Shown: positions 10,397 to 17,454 of the stretch, piece by piece
Position numbering within the stretch: position 1 is the first letter of the stretch
Layout of the letters: each line of letters opens with the position of its first letter
Origin: Chara braunii
Lineage: Eukaryota > Streptophyta > Charophyceae > Charales > Characeae
Reading direction: 5' to 3'
Assembly (NCBI GenBank): GCA_003427395.1
Contig: BFEA01000057.1
Span: 3,304,816-3,336,228, forward strand
Length of the DNA: 31,413 nucleotides
The notes under the pieces: generated by a model
Seen by the model: only the letters and a program-made list of their open reading frames with translations
What the model was told of the DNA's origin: nothing
Databases searched by the model: none
Position numbers and translations under genes: made by a program

Positions 10397-11319
10397 TGTA
10401 TGTCTCTGCAGAGGGCGAGCCGGTGAAAATGCCTCCAAAGATAAAGGGAGTGGTCGCTAGGTACCCTGATCTATTTGAAGAGCCGAAAGGGGTTGTTGAG
10501 AGGGAGGTCGTCCACGCGATAGAGATTATCCCAGTGTCTAGTAATCCGAAGGGTAGGATCTATCGGTTGTCTCCAACGGAGCTTGACGAGCTTCGCCGAC
10601 AACTCAAGGATCTCATAGAGAAGGGTTGGATCCGACCGAGTGTCTCCCCTTACGGGTCTCTTGTTCTATTTGTACCGAAGAAGGGGGGAACATTGAGGAT
10701 GTGCATTGACTATAGGCGCCTCAATGCCATCACTGTGAAGAACGCAGAGCCCCTACCGCTCATCGATAACTTGTTGGACCGAGTGCAAGGGTGTCGGTAC
10801 TTCAGTATGGTACCATCAGATTGCAATCCGGCCCGAGGATCAACACAAACCGTTTTCCAGACCAGGTACGGTCTGTACGAGTTTGTGGTGATGCCTTTTG
10901 GCCTTTGCAATGCTCATGGCACCTTTCAGCACACGATGAACCGTATTTTTCACGACTATTTAGATAACTTTGTCATCGTGTACCTCGGCGACATGCTTAT
11001 CTTCAGTAGGACTGTTGAGGAGCATGTAGCCCATCTAGACAAAGTTCTTCGTCTCCTTCGGCAGCACCAGTTCAAGATCAACCCAGAAATTTGCGAGTTT
11101 GGCCGCACCCAGATCTTGTATCTGGGTCTTGAGATTTCCGCGGAGGGATTGAAGCCCGATGACGCGAAGGTGGTCAACATTCGTGACTGGCCGCGTCCTA
11201 AGTCTGTGACTGAGGTCAGATCTTTCTTGGGGATGACCGGATACTATAGCAATTTTGTGAAAAACTATAGCATACTGTCCGCACCCTTGTGGGATCTCAC
11301 ACGCCTTGACACCCCCTAG
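10387..11319 (+). pseudogene. Element 2 reverse transcriptase, catalytically broken
   Basis: RT domain with IEKGWIRPSVSPYGS, FVPKKGGTLRMCIDYRRLN, LPLIDNLLDRVQG, MPFGLCNAHGTFQ and the connection LRSFLG-like block VRSFLGMTGYYSNFV. Motif A is destroyed. Where Element 4 has YFSKINLKSGYHQI, about 20 bases are missing and the frame slips briefly near 10805-10850. The catalytic motif YLDD is YLGD (10981-10992), losing one of the two metal-binding Asp residues. The domain is dead. A TAG at about 11317 replaces a Trp codon and ends the frame. Confidence 0.88.
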
Positions 11320-11850
11320 CAGTGGACAGACAGGTGTGAGGTTGCTTTCAGACATCTGAAGCATTCTCTTACACACCATGAGGTCTTGAAACTCCTTGAT
11401 CCCGACAAACCATTCGTTGTAACCACGGATGCCAACCAATATGGCATTGGTGTCATGCTTGCGCAATAGGAGGGGAAGAAGTTGAGGCCCGTAGAGTACA
11501 TGTCCAAAAAGATGCCCTCTCAGAAGTTGGCTAAGTCCACCTATGCGAAGGAACTCTATGCGATATATAAAGCGCTGACCCATTGGAGGCACTACATCCT
11601 TGGGAGATTCTTCTACGTCAGATTGATCATCAGACCCTGAGGTGGATGAGGACACTGGATGTACTCTCTAATGCTTTGAAACGCTAGATCGAAGTCATAG
11701 AACAGTATGACTTCGAACCTCAGTACATCAAAGGGGAGTACAACAAGGTTGCTATCGCGTAGGCCAGACTTCCTTGGTGCGCTTTTCACTGAGTTTGGGA
11801 TTGCGGACGATGTTACTCGGTCCTTGGTGGAAGCCTATCGCGAGGATCCT
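11320..11850 (+). pseudogene. Element 2 RNase H remnant
   Basis: Continues from RT with VVTTDANQYGIGVMLAQ, then a TAG in place of Gln, KLRPVEYMSKKM and STYAKELYAIYKALTHWRHY. The second acidic catalytic residue is Ala (YAKEL where Element 4 has YEKEL). A frame slip near 11620 and a TAG for Trp near 11685 precede EYNKVA, which then misses the ADALSRR block. The last readable part, VEAYRED, is cut by the insert boundary. Confidence 0.85.
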
Positions 11851-11865
11851 TTACTAGGCCTTTGG

Positions 11866-12240
11866 ATCCACAGTTACAAAAAAACGGTTCGGGTTTACAA
11901 TGATCTTGGAGTTTTTCTGCGAAACATCGGAATCTGGATAATCGCATATAAATTATCACAAAGGTGACTCTAGGCCCCGTTCAAACAACTATTGACGGTA
12001 TCTCGCTTGAAAAGTTTTGAAGCTTCGAGACGCGATAGTCAAAGAAGAATTTGAATGGGGAGCAACTCGTATTCCACCGAAACCTGGGAAGAACAAAAAC
12101 CATGCACTGGGAGTATCATGCTTCCAGGACAGGATCGTACAAGAAGTTCTTAGAATGATCTTAGAGCCTATTTATGAACCCCGCTTTTCCACTTATTCAC
12201 AATCCTTCTCCGGGAAAGGTCCTATACGTATGTATTCCTT
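11866..12240 (+). pseudogene. Group II intron RT/maturase fragment 1
   Basis: N-terminal part of an intron-encoded RT/maturase of the organellar group II type. Readable blocks in shifting frames are NDLGVFLRN, LGPVQTTIDGISLEKF (about 11966-12018), LRDAIVKEEFEWGAT (12020-12064) and FQDRIVQEVLRMILEPIYEP (about 12119-12180), followed by the start of a HGF-R-P-G-R-type block (YSQSFSGKG). At least one frameshift lies near 12018. The catalytic YADD block and thumb/maturase domain are missing. It sits directly upstream of an intron domain V, the expected order for an ORF in domain IV. Confidence 0.85.
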
Positions 12241-12345
12241 AATCTGGCGAAATTAATTCAATTCTAAAAATAAATCGATTTGTATACGTGATCCTATGGG
12301 CACTCTTGCGTTTTCTTTTATTTACTTCAACCTCTCACTCAACTC

Positions 12346-12536
12346 ACTCACTCGAAGATTGGAACTACGAAGCAAGTAGAATAGGGAGCCGTATGATAGC
12401 TGACTATCTCCTATGGTTCGGAGAGGACTCGAGTACCGCAAGCATGTTCTGCTCCGTGGGGAGGTTTCACTCTATTGAATATACAAGGAATTGAAGGTAG
12501 TATTTTACTCATGTTAAGTCATGGACTGGTTTCTCC
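12346..12536 (+). repeat. Inverted repeat, left arm (intron 3' end plus nad4)
   Basis: About 190 bp matching the reverse complement of 13224-13418, with scattered substitutions and one variable segment in domain VI (12440-12465). Both arms span the intron 3' end and the start of the nad4 exon. The arms flank about 690 bp containing nad3 and atp6 fragments and trnY. Confidence 0.88.
12386..12419 (+). ncRNA. Group II intron domain V (plus copy)
   Basis: 34 nt beginning GAGCCGTATG and ending CTATGGTTC. It folds as the domain V hairpin: the basal stem includes the AGC catalytic triad and ATAG/CTAT closes a CTGA loop. The inverted copy at 13341-13374 has the standard GNRA loop GTGA. Domain VI-like sequence follows to about 12468, then the nad4 exon. 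Confidence 0.75.
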
Positions 12537-12548
12537 AGCCCCTTTTAC
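12466..12548 (+). pseudogene. nad4: nad4 exon fragment (plus copy)
   Basis: Mitochondrial NADH dehydrogenase subunit 4 is a proton-pumping membrane subunit of complex I. Right after the intron 3' end the sequence reads LLNIQGIEGSILLMLSHGLV, a conserved block of plant nad4, then SPAPF before homology is lost near 12548. Placement directly 3' of domain V shows that the intron belonged to nad4; the site resembles the second nad4 intron position in plants (inference). Only about 25 codons remain. Confidence 0.82.
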
Positions 12549-12844
12549 AGGCCTCGCTAGAGGCTTGTTTTCGTGAAATTGTTTGTGACGAATTTCGTTT
12601 TTCAAGACTGCAAAGACCTTAGTCAAAACTAGTTCAACAAAGCATTTTATTACAGAAAGATGGGGAACAATTGATACGACAAATTTACCCCTTTCATGAC
12701 GAGCTTGAGTCTTCGCAGCGAGTTCTTCACTACGAGTATCTTCAACGGCGTTGAATAAGTCGTGCCCGTCTCGTTGTGGACTTCTACAACATCTCATTTA
12801 TTTGACATATTGATTGTACAAATGAGCAGTTCATACGGTGACTC
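12549..12844. other. Unassigned mitochondrial-like spacer
   Basis: No gene I can name. One plus-strand frame is open with two stops and contains DGEQLIRQIYPFHDELESSQ. One minus-strand frame is open from 12797 to 12519. Neither matches a family I recognise. The AT content is like the adjacent mitochondrial pieces. Confidence 0.4.
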
Positions 12845-12923
12845 AAACGGTCGCCCCAAAAATAAGAAATAAAATAGACACAAGGTAAAACCATATATCA
12901 AAACGACTTTTGGGGTCAAAACT
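12845..12923 (-). pseudogene. nad3: nad3 internal fragment
   Basis: Mitochondrial NADH dehydrogenase subunit 3, a small membrane subunit of complex I. The minus strand reads SFDPKSRFDIWFYLVSILFL and then IFGATV-stop. This matches the conserved nad3 core (FDP, SRFDI-FYLVSILFIIFD), although the FDDA residues usually after FDP are missing. It is joined directly to an atp6 fragment on its upstream side (overlap near 12916-12923). About 26 codons remain, with no start or natural end. Confidence 0.8.
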
Positions 12924-13050
12924 TCAAGATGAAAGGAAAAAATCGTTGTTTAACTGCTGGTACACCACTCATTTGTTCATTGACTAAGTTTAGAACGAAT
13001 TCGTAAATCATTTCAACAAAAGATTGCCAGGCATTGGGTACTAAATGAAG
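12916..13050 (-). pseudogene. atp6: atp6 N-terminal-half fragment
   Basis: Mitochondrial ATP synthase subunit a, the proton-channel subunit of FO. The minus strand reads VPNAWQSFVEMIYEFVLNLV, then NEQMSG and VKQRFFPFIL, a highly conserved block of plant atp6. It then hits a stop where nad3 sequence begins. The remaining atp6 pieces lie on the plus strand at 14565-14659 and 16687-16940, so this part has been inverted and separated. trnY lies 9 bases upstream on the same strand. Confidence 0.88.
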
Positions 13051-13059
13051 GCCACGAAG

Positions 13060-13146
13060 TGGGAGAGGCAAGATTCGAACCTACGTACACATATAACCTT
13101 CAACAAATTTACAGTCTGTCTCTTTTAACCACTCGGCCACTCTCCC
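13060..13146 (-). tRNA. trnY(gua): tRNA-Tyr(GUA), mitochondrial type
   Basis: The reverse complement begins GGGAGAGTGGCCGAGTGG and ends with the matching acceptor CTCTCCC plus A. The anticodon arm is ACAGA-CTGTAAA-TTTGT, giving GUA. A long variable arm and the T loop GTTCGAATC are present. It looks foldable and nearly intact. Whether it is transcribed in its present place is doubtful. Confidence 0.9.
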
Positions 13147-13154
13147 GAAAAGTT

Positions 13155-13290
13155 CAGCATCCTACAAGATTTAAATTTGTGACCATGTCGATCATATGAA
13201 GGACCTACGCATAAAAAAAAGGGTTGAAGAAACCAGTTCATGACTTAACATGAGTAAAATACTACCTTCAATTCCTTCTATATTCAATAG
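13155..13290 (-). pseudogene. nad4: nad4 exon fragment (minus copy)
   Basis: Inverted counterpart of the plus copy. The minus strand reads LLNIEGIEGSILLMLSHELV, then SSTLF, a frame slip in a T run, and CVGPSYDRHGHKF. The last block matches the nad4 motif CVGVLYDRH and extends the exon beyond the plus copy. Homology ends near 13155, a few bases before trnY. Intron domain V lies upstream at 13341-13374. Confidence 0.82.
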
Positions 13291-13418
13291 AGTGGAACTT
13301 CCCCACTAATAAATATGTCAGCGGTACTCGAGTCCTCTCCGAACCGAACGAGATAGTCACCTATCATACGACTCCCTATTGTACTTGCTTCGTAGTTCCA
13401 GTCTTCGAGTGAGCAAGC
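13224..13418 (-). repeat. Inverted repeat, right arm (intron 3' end plus nad4)
   Basis: Reverse-complement partner of 12346-12536. It differs by scattered substitutions, and its domain VI segment has AT-rich sequence where the left arm is GC-rich. The difference suggests two diverged copies, not an assembly echo. Confidence 0.88.
13341..13374 (-). ncRNA. Group II intron domain V (minus copy)
   Basis: 34 nt on the minus strand beginning GAGTCGTATG, with stem ATAG/CTAT, GNRA loop GTGA and end CGGTTC. GAGCCG is GAGTCG here, a C-to-T change next to the AGC triad. The loop is standard, unlike the plus copy. The downstream domain VI-like segment leads into the nad4 exon. Confidence 0.75.
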
Positions 13419-13485
13419 CTTATAGATTCCACAGACGAATAAGAGCCTTCCTCCGGATAAGATCCGCGAAGTTCTTTCTTCTTCG

Positions 13486-14025
13486 TTGAGAGAATGCAAA
13501 CTCTCGGGCAGATATACGAATCTAATACGTCTTCTTGCAGATTTTAAATTCTTAATATATTGCTATGAGACTATCAAGAGTAAGCCTGGTAACATGACTC
13601 TTGGAAAGGCGCGAAGCGCTCTTGATGGACTTACAAAAGAATGGTTTACTCGCTTAGCAACTCTTTTTCAACAAGGCCGCTTCACGCCAGATAAAACAAC
13701 CGACATTGTAAGAGGCCGCTTTATCTTCAAAATAGTCCGAAAAGCTATGCAGGTCATACTGGAGATGATCTACGAAGAGAAATTTATTGATTGCAGTCAT
13801 CCTTTTCAGCCTGGTAGAGGCTCCACCGCAACTCTGACTCTTGCGAGCCTCCATGTAGGAATAAAAAACACCAAACGTGGGCCATCGAAGGCGACATAAC
13901 TGACTGTTTTGATTCTATGGATCACAACGTTATCATGCAAATTATCAAAAACGAGATTGCCTGTGAGAAATTCCTAGTGCTGGTGGAAGGGTCGCTTAAA
14001 GCGGGATACATCCCAACTCATATCT
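13486..14025 (+). pseudogene. Group II intron RT/maturase fragment 2
   Basis: A second intron-encoded RT, distinct from fragment 1. Blocks are YETIKSKPGNMT, then LDGLTKEWF, KAMQVILEMIYEEKFIDCSH (about 13740-13800) and FQPGRGSTATL. After a frame change near 13885 comes WAIEGDITDCFDSMDH (about 13879-13926), the RT motif A block with its Asp, then CEKFLVLVEGSLKAGYI. The segment that should lie between the RR-x-YIPKP motif and KAMQ is deleted (13735). The YADD block and maturase domain are absent. It ends before 14030. Confidence 0.87.
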
Positions 14026-14564
14026 AGATTGAACCCTTAGCTAATAGGAATTGAAAATTGACGATGGCCCGATGGGATTGAATTCAGTGATTGCTCTAGC
14101 TTACTGAAACCTCACGAAGCATAAGTTTTCTTTCCTTCTTTGCTCGATTATGTAATCAGTCACTTATCTTACTTTGCGTTCTACCCACTATAAGAGTTTG
14201 AACTTCACAAGATTGACCATACAATACATACGTAAAAGAAAGCCTTAACATCAATCAATCCAGCAAATTAGAACTGAAAGTAGACGCAAAGTGAGTGGCT
14301 TGCCGCTTTCTTTCTTTCTTTCTTTCTTTCTTTCCGTCTCATTAATGAAACAAGAGAGATGCGTTGCGTAAAGTTTGCGAGGATCCCAAATAGCTCGGCG
14401 GTCGCTGGCTAGGACGAGCGGTCGTACTTTTTTGTGGTTTCCTGCTAATCGAACATTGCTTATACAGTTTTCACTGTTTCAGAGCAAGCACTTAAAAACC
14501 AAGGACGAATAAGCATGTAGTTGTTCCAGCAAACGACAACGTTTTTCTTTAGAGATCACTCCTA
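14026..14564. other. Mitochondrial-like spacer
   Basis: No gene seen. It contains imperfect inverted copies of CACTTTGCGTCTAC (near 14179 and 14280) and a TTTC microsatellite. A T-rich segment leads into the atp6 middle piece. Confidence 0.5.
14306..14334 (+). repeat. (CTTT)n microsatellite, about 7 units
   Basis: Uninterrupted CTTT units within mitochondrial-like spacer. Confidence 0.9.
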
Positions 14565-14659
14565 AGGTTCATTTTTGAGATTTTTATTACCTCAAGGCGT
14601 AGCTTTTCCACTACCACCTTTTTTAGTACTTGTTGAACTAATTTCTTATTGTTTTTGCG
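14565..14659 (+). pseudogene. atp6: atp6 middle fragment, cut by an LTR insertion
   Basis: Plus strand reads FLRFLLPQGVAFPLPPF, then LVLVELISYCF, the conserved region just before the atp6 channel helix. Next the family-A LTR starts (14660), and atp6 resumes at 16687 with RVLSLGIRLF, the residues expected to follow. The bases TGCG at 14656-14659 correspond to CGCG at 16687-16690. One base appears lost upstream in a T run near 14573. Confidence 0.85.
14656..14659 (+). other. Target site duplication, left copy (TGCG)
   Basis: Left partner of CGCG at 16687-16690. The gene frame requires CGC (Arg) at this point, so TGCG is best read as CGCG with a C-to-T change. Confidence 0.6.
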
Positions 14660-15482
14660 TGCAAGGAAATGAGCAATAGCGAGATGACAATAATCAGATT
14701 GGACAATCATATTGAAACCCAGGTCGTATCCCAGTGTTTAGAAAGCAGCATTGCACTAATATGACACCAATGGAGAATCATAGCACTGAAAACCAATGTC
14801 AATGAGAGCTTTCTCTCGCCACCACCAACATATGTATCCAGTCCCTATCTCCCTACTTGGCGCTCAGCGCCCAGCCTACTCCCTACACAACTACTACTAG
14901 CCTACTAATGGACAATGCAACTGTTGACATCATCAGCCTCCGGAGTACTTGAAGATGTCGCCCATGTAGACCATCGCCAATACCAGGTATGTGCCCTCAC
15001 ATCATCATCATCATCATCCTTCTCTCTCTCTCTCCCTCATCTTCCTCCCCACGTCTTCCCTTTGTACACCCGAAGACCACCCCTGCGCCTCACTGTACAA
15101 CCAAGCCCTCAGCCAACTATGGAGGCTGGGCTATGGCGCTGCCCTCAGCAGCGCCCTCCTCCTTGCACGACCGCACGTGCTTGCACTTCGCCTCTCAGCG
15201 CTAGCAGTAGGCCACTAGCTTCAGCTCCAGCAGCGCTGCCGTCAGCATGCGAGTGCCTGAATGAATGGCCAGGCAGCGAGCTCTTTCCTATATGGAAAGA
15301 GCCTGCCTCATTCGGCAGCCTGGCTGGACTGGCCTGGGCCCAGAAGCTTCCGTTAGGCCCCAGGATGCTGCGCCTCTGGTGCAACTACTAGGCCTCATTC
15401 GGTTGGGCCTCCCAACTGTCTGTGTGTATGAGGCTGCGAATCTCGCCCAGGGCCTGCACTTTCGGAAAAGCCTAGAAGGTCG
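14660..15482 (-). repeat. Family-A LTR A (U3 end missing)
   Basis: Plus-strand text starts TGCAAGGAAATGAGC, the reverse complement of the LTR 3' terminus (TTCCTTGCA). It is near-identical to LTR B over about 820 bp, then stops after GAAGGTCG, lacking the last 180 bp or so (sense-strand 5' end). The TATA palindrome is at 15280-15302. Long open frames inside are chance products of GC-rich sequence. Confidence 0.88.
15280..15302 (-). promoter_or_regulatory. TATA-containing palindrome in LTR A
   Basis: Nine-base perfect arms (GCTCTTTCC / GGAAAGAGC) around TATAT. The same element occurs in LTR B. Its position in the LTR suits a core promoter (inference). Confidence 0.5.
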
Positions 15483-15678
15483 GAATATTTTAGAATTACT
15501 TAATTCCTTTTTCAAAATTTTCACATTCTTGTAAAATCATACCCCAAAATTAATTTTGAATAAATTTAAACCCAAATCAGAATTTATTTTTCTTCGAAAC
15601 TAATTGTTTTCTTTTTCCTTTTTTTGATATTTTTAGCGAAAATTTCTAGAAAATTTCATTTTGCAAGTTTCTTCTTCG
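15483..15678. other. AT-rich spacer between LTRs A and B
   Basis: 196 bp, strongly AT-rich, no coding. It replaces the end of LTR A and all of the internal domain. Next to LTR B there is no primer-binding site of the kind seen beside LTR D. Confidence 0.6.
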
Positions 15679-16686
15679 TGCAAGGAAAATGAGCAATAGC
15701 GAGATGACAATATTCAGATTGCACAATCACATTGAAAGCCAGATCGTATCAAAGTGTTCAGAAAGCAGCGTTGCACCAATATGACACCAATGGAGAATCG
15801 TAGCACTGAAAACCAATGTTAATGAGAGCTTGCTCTCGCCACCACCAACATATGTATCCTGTCCCTATCTCCCCACTTGGCGCTCGGCGCCCAGCCTACT
15901 CCCTACACAACTACTACTGGCCTACTAATTGACAATGCAATTGTTGACGTCAGCAGCCTCCGAAGTACTTGAAGATGTCGCCCATGCAGACCATTGCTAA
16001 TACCAGGTATGTGCCCTCACATCATCATCATCATCCTTCTCTCTCTCTCCCCCTCGTCTTACTCCCACGTCTTCCCTCTTGAAACCTGAAGACCACCCCT
16101 GCGCCTCACTGTACATCCAAGCCCGCCAGCTATGGAGGCTGGGCTATGGCGCTGCCCTCAACAGCGCCCTCCTCCTTGCACGACCGCACGTGCTTGCACT
16201 TCGCCTCTCAGCGCTAGCAGCAGCCCACGAGCTTCAGCTCCAGCAGCGCTGCCACCAGCATGCGAGTGCCCGAATGAATGGCGAGGCAGTGAGCTCTTTC
16301 CTATATGGAAAGAGCCTGCCTGCCTTCACAACCTGGAGGGCCTGGGCCTGGGCCTGGGCCCAAAAGCTTCCGGTAGGCCCCAGGATGCTGCGCCTCTGGT
16401 GCAGCTATTGGGCCTCGTTTAGTTGGGCCTCCCAACCGTCTGTGTGTATGAGGCTGCGAATCTCGCCCAGGGCCTGCACTTTTGGAAAAGCCTAGAAGGT
16501 CGTGAAATCTCCTTGTTGCTCGGCCTGTGTTTTCCTCAACCAACTGGCGCGACGAACCTGTCTGGACCCCAAATACGAATTTGGCAGCTTAGGGCCTCTC
16601 GGGATTTGTTAGGCCCGCCTTCACTTAGGGCGGGCACATTTTCAGCAGGGGCCCCCTTAGGTCTGCCGAGGACCCAGATCCTTGCA
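15679..16686 (-). repeat. Family-A LTR B, complete (1008 bp)
   Basis: Begins TGCAAGGA and ends TCCTTGCA, a perfect 8-bp terminal inverted repeat. It contains the conserved CCTTCACTTAGGGCGG block (near 16616-16635) found in LTRs C, D and E, and the TATA palindrome at 16293-16315. It is followed at once by CGCG and atp6 coding. Confidence 0.9.
16293..16315 (-). promoter_or_regulatory. TATA-containing palindrome in LTR B
   Basis: Same 9-5-9 inverted repeat as in LTR A. LTRs D and E keep CCTATAT but not the full palindrome. Confidence 0.5.
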
Positions 16687-16690
16687 CGCG
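16687..16690 (+). other. Target site duplication, right copy (CGCG)
   Basis: Directly follows the TCCTTGCA terminus and is in frame with atp6 (CGC = Arg). Confidence 0.6.
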
Positions 16691-16940
16691 TACTAAGTTT
16701 GGGAATACGTTTATTTCAAATTATTTGCCAATATGATGGCTGGTCATAGTTTAGTGAAGATTTTGAGTGGTTTTGCTTGGACTATGTTGTCTATGGGAGG
16801 TATCATGTATTTGGCTCATCTTGCATCTTTTCTCATTGTTTTCGCATTAACCGGGTTAGATAGGTGTTGTTGCATTACAAGCTTATGTTTTTACTATTCT
16901 AATATGTATTTACCTAAGTGACGCTTTAAATCTTCATTAA
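16687..16940 (+). pseudogene. atp6: atp6 C-terminal fragment
   Basis: Reads RVLSLGIRLF, then MMAGHSLVKILSGFAWTM, SFLIVFALTGL and, after a frame slip near 16861, LQAYVFTILICIYLSDALNL-H-stop (TAA 16938-16940). This is the end of mitochondrial ATP synthase subunit a, including the Arg-bearing channel helix. Small deletions, two in T runs near 16712-16722 and one of about two bases near 16863, break the frame. The natural stop is kept. The rest of the gene is at 14565-14659 and, inverted, at 12916-13050. Confidence 0.9.
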
Positions 16941-17069
16941 CCACTTTCTCCCACTTCGTGGCCTTTGGTGACACAACCGCCGCGAAGCGTTTATCTTTCC
17001 TACCCACCCCAGGGTGGGGTGGTGTCGGCTCCATTTTTTTCTTGGCCACGCAGCGAATGGAGTTGACGA
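16941..17069. other. atp6-trnG spacer with hairpin
   Basis: Contains a stem from the CCACCCCAGGGTGGGGTGG segment (17004-17022). It also holds a copy of CTCCCACTTCGTGGCCTT (near 16949-16966) that matches, on the opposite strand, the 3' end and flank of trnY. Confidence 0.7.
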
Positions 17070-17140
17070 GCGGAAAAAGGGATTTGAACCTTCAACCTTA
17101 GCCTCGGCAAGGCTATACTCTACCATTAAGGTATTTCCGC
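17070..17140 (-). tRNA. trnG(gcc): tRNA-Gly(GCC), mitochondrial type
   Basis: Reverse complement starts GCGGAAATACC. Acceptor GCGGAAA/TTTCCGC and anticodon stem TAGCC/GGCTA are perfect. The loop TTGCCGA gives GCC. The D stem and T stem each have a mismatch. It is close to plant mitochondrial trnG. Confidence 0.9.
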
Positions 17141-17251
17141 CATCAATCCATTTTGTGGTGCGCTCGCCATGAGATGAGAGGCCGGAGGAAAGAAAATCAA
17201 ATAAAAGAAAAGAAAATGCTCTTGCGAGCGCGGCTCTCCAACAGAGCAGAG

Positions 17252-17325
17252 TGGGCCTAAGTAGATTTGAACTACTGAATTTACACTTATCAGGCGTATA
17301 CTCTAACCAACTGAGTTATAGGCCC
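17252..17325 (-). tRNA. trnI(gau): tRNA-Ile(GAU), organellar type
   Basis: Acceptor GGGCCTA/TAGGCCC, D stem ACTC/GAGT, anticodon loop CTGATAA (GAU) and T stem AGTAG/CTACT all pair. It looks intact. Confidence 0.92.
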
Positions 17326-17397
17326 ATGCTGGGAAGACTTGAACTCTCAACCCCCAAATCCGTAGTTTGGTGCTCTATCCAATTGAGCGACAAGCAC
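17326..17397 (-). tRNA. trnR(acg): tRNA-Arg(ACG), organellar type, slightly decayed
   Basis: The reverse complement has CGCTCAATTGGATAGAGC (D arm) and anticodon loop CTACGGA (ACG). The acceptor GTGCTTG/CCAGCAT has mismatches, and the T arm seems to lack one base. It abuts trnI with no spacer on the same strand. Confidence 0.8.
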
Positions 17398-17405
17398 ATT
17401 CATTA

Positions 17406-17454
17406 GTCCCTTTCGTCTAGGGGTATAGGACATCGCTTTTTCATGGCGAAGACG
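17406..17454 (+). pseudogene. trnE(uuc): tRNA-Glu(UUC) 5' part
   Basis: GTCCCTTTCGTCTAGGGG (acceptor 5' strand and D arm) is followed by anticodon stem TCGCT/GGCGA with loop TTTTCAT (UUC). After GAAGACG the T arm and acceptor 3' strand are absent and unrelated sequence follows. It is a truncated tRNA gene at a breakpoint. Confidence 0.82.

Larger units (their letters stand above)
7843..11850 (+). mobile_element. Element 2 left part: family-A Ty3/gypsy
   Basis: Gag, broken zinc knuckle, protease, RT and RNase H, closely similar in protein to Element 4 on the other strand. The 5' edge is the Element 1 LTR. The 3' edge falls at VEAYRED (about 11850). The missing continuation starts at 17589 with residues that follow directly in Element 4, so a 5.7-kb insert splits this element. 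Several stops lie at Trp, Gln or Cys codons of Element 4. Confidence 0.9.

Noticed and set aside
12519-12797. 92-codon minus-strand frame
   Set aside because: It overlaps the nad4 exon copy and unassigned spacer and matches nothing I know.
14915-15391. Long plus-strand frames inside LTR A (and the matching ones in LTR B at 16079-16495)
   Set aside because: They are antisense to an LTR, frames are not conserved between A, B, D and E, and composition explains their length.
12916-16940. Functional trans-spliced atp6
   Set aside because: The three pieces carry frameshifts, an LTR insertion and an inversion without intron halves at the breaks. Decay explains it better.
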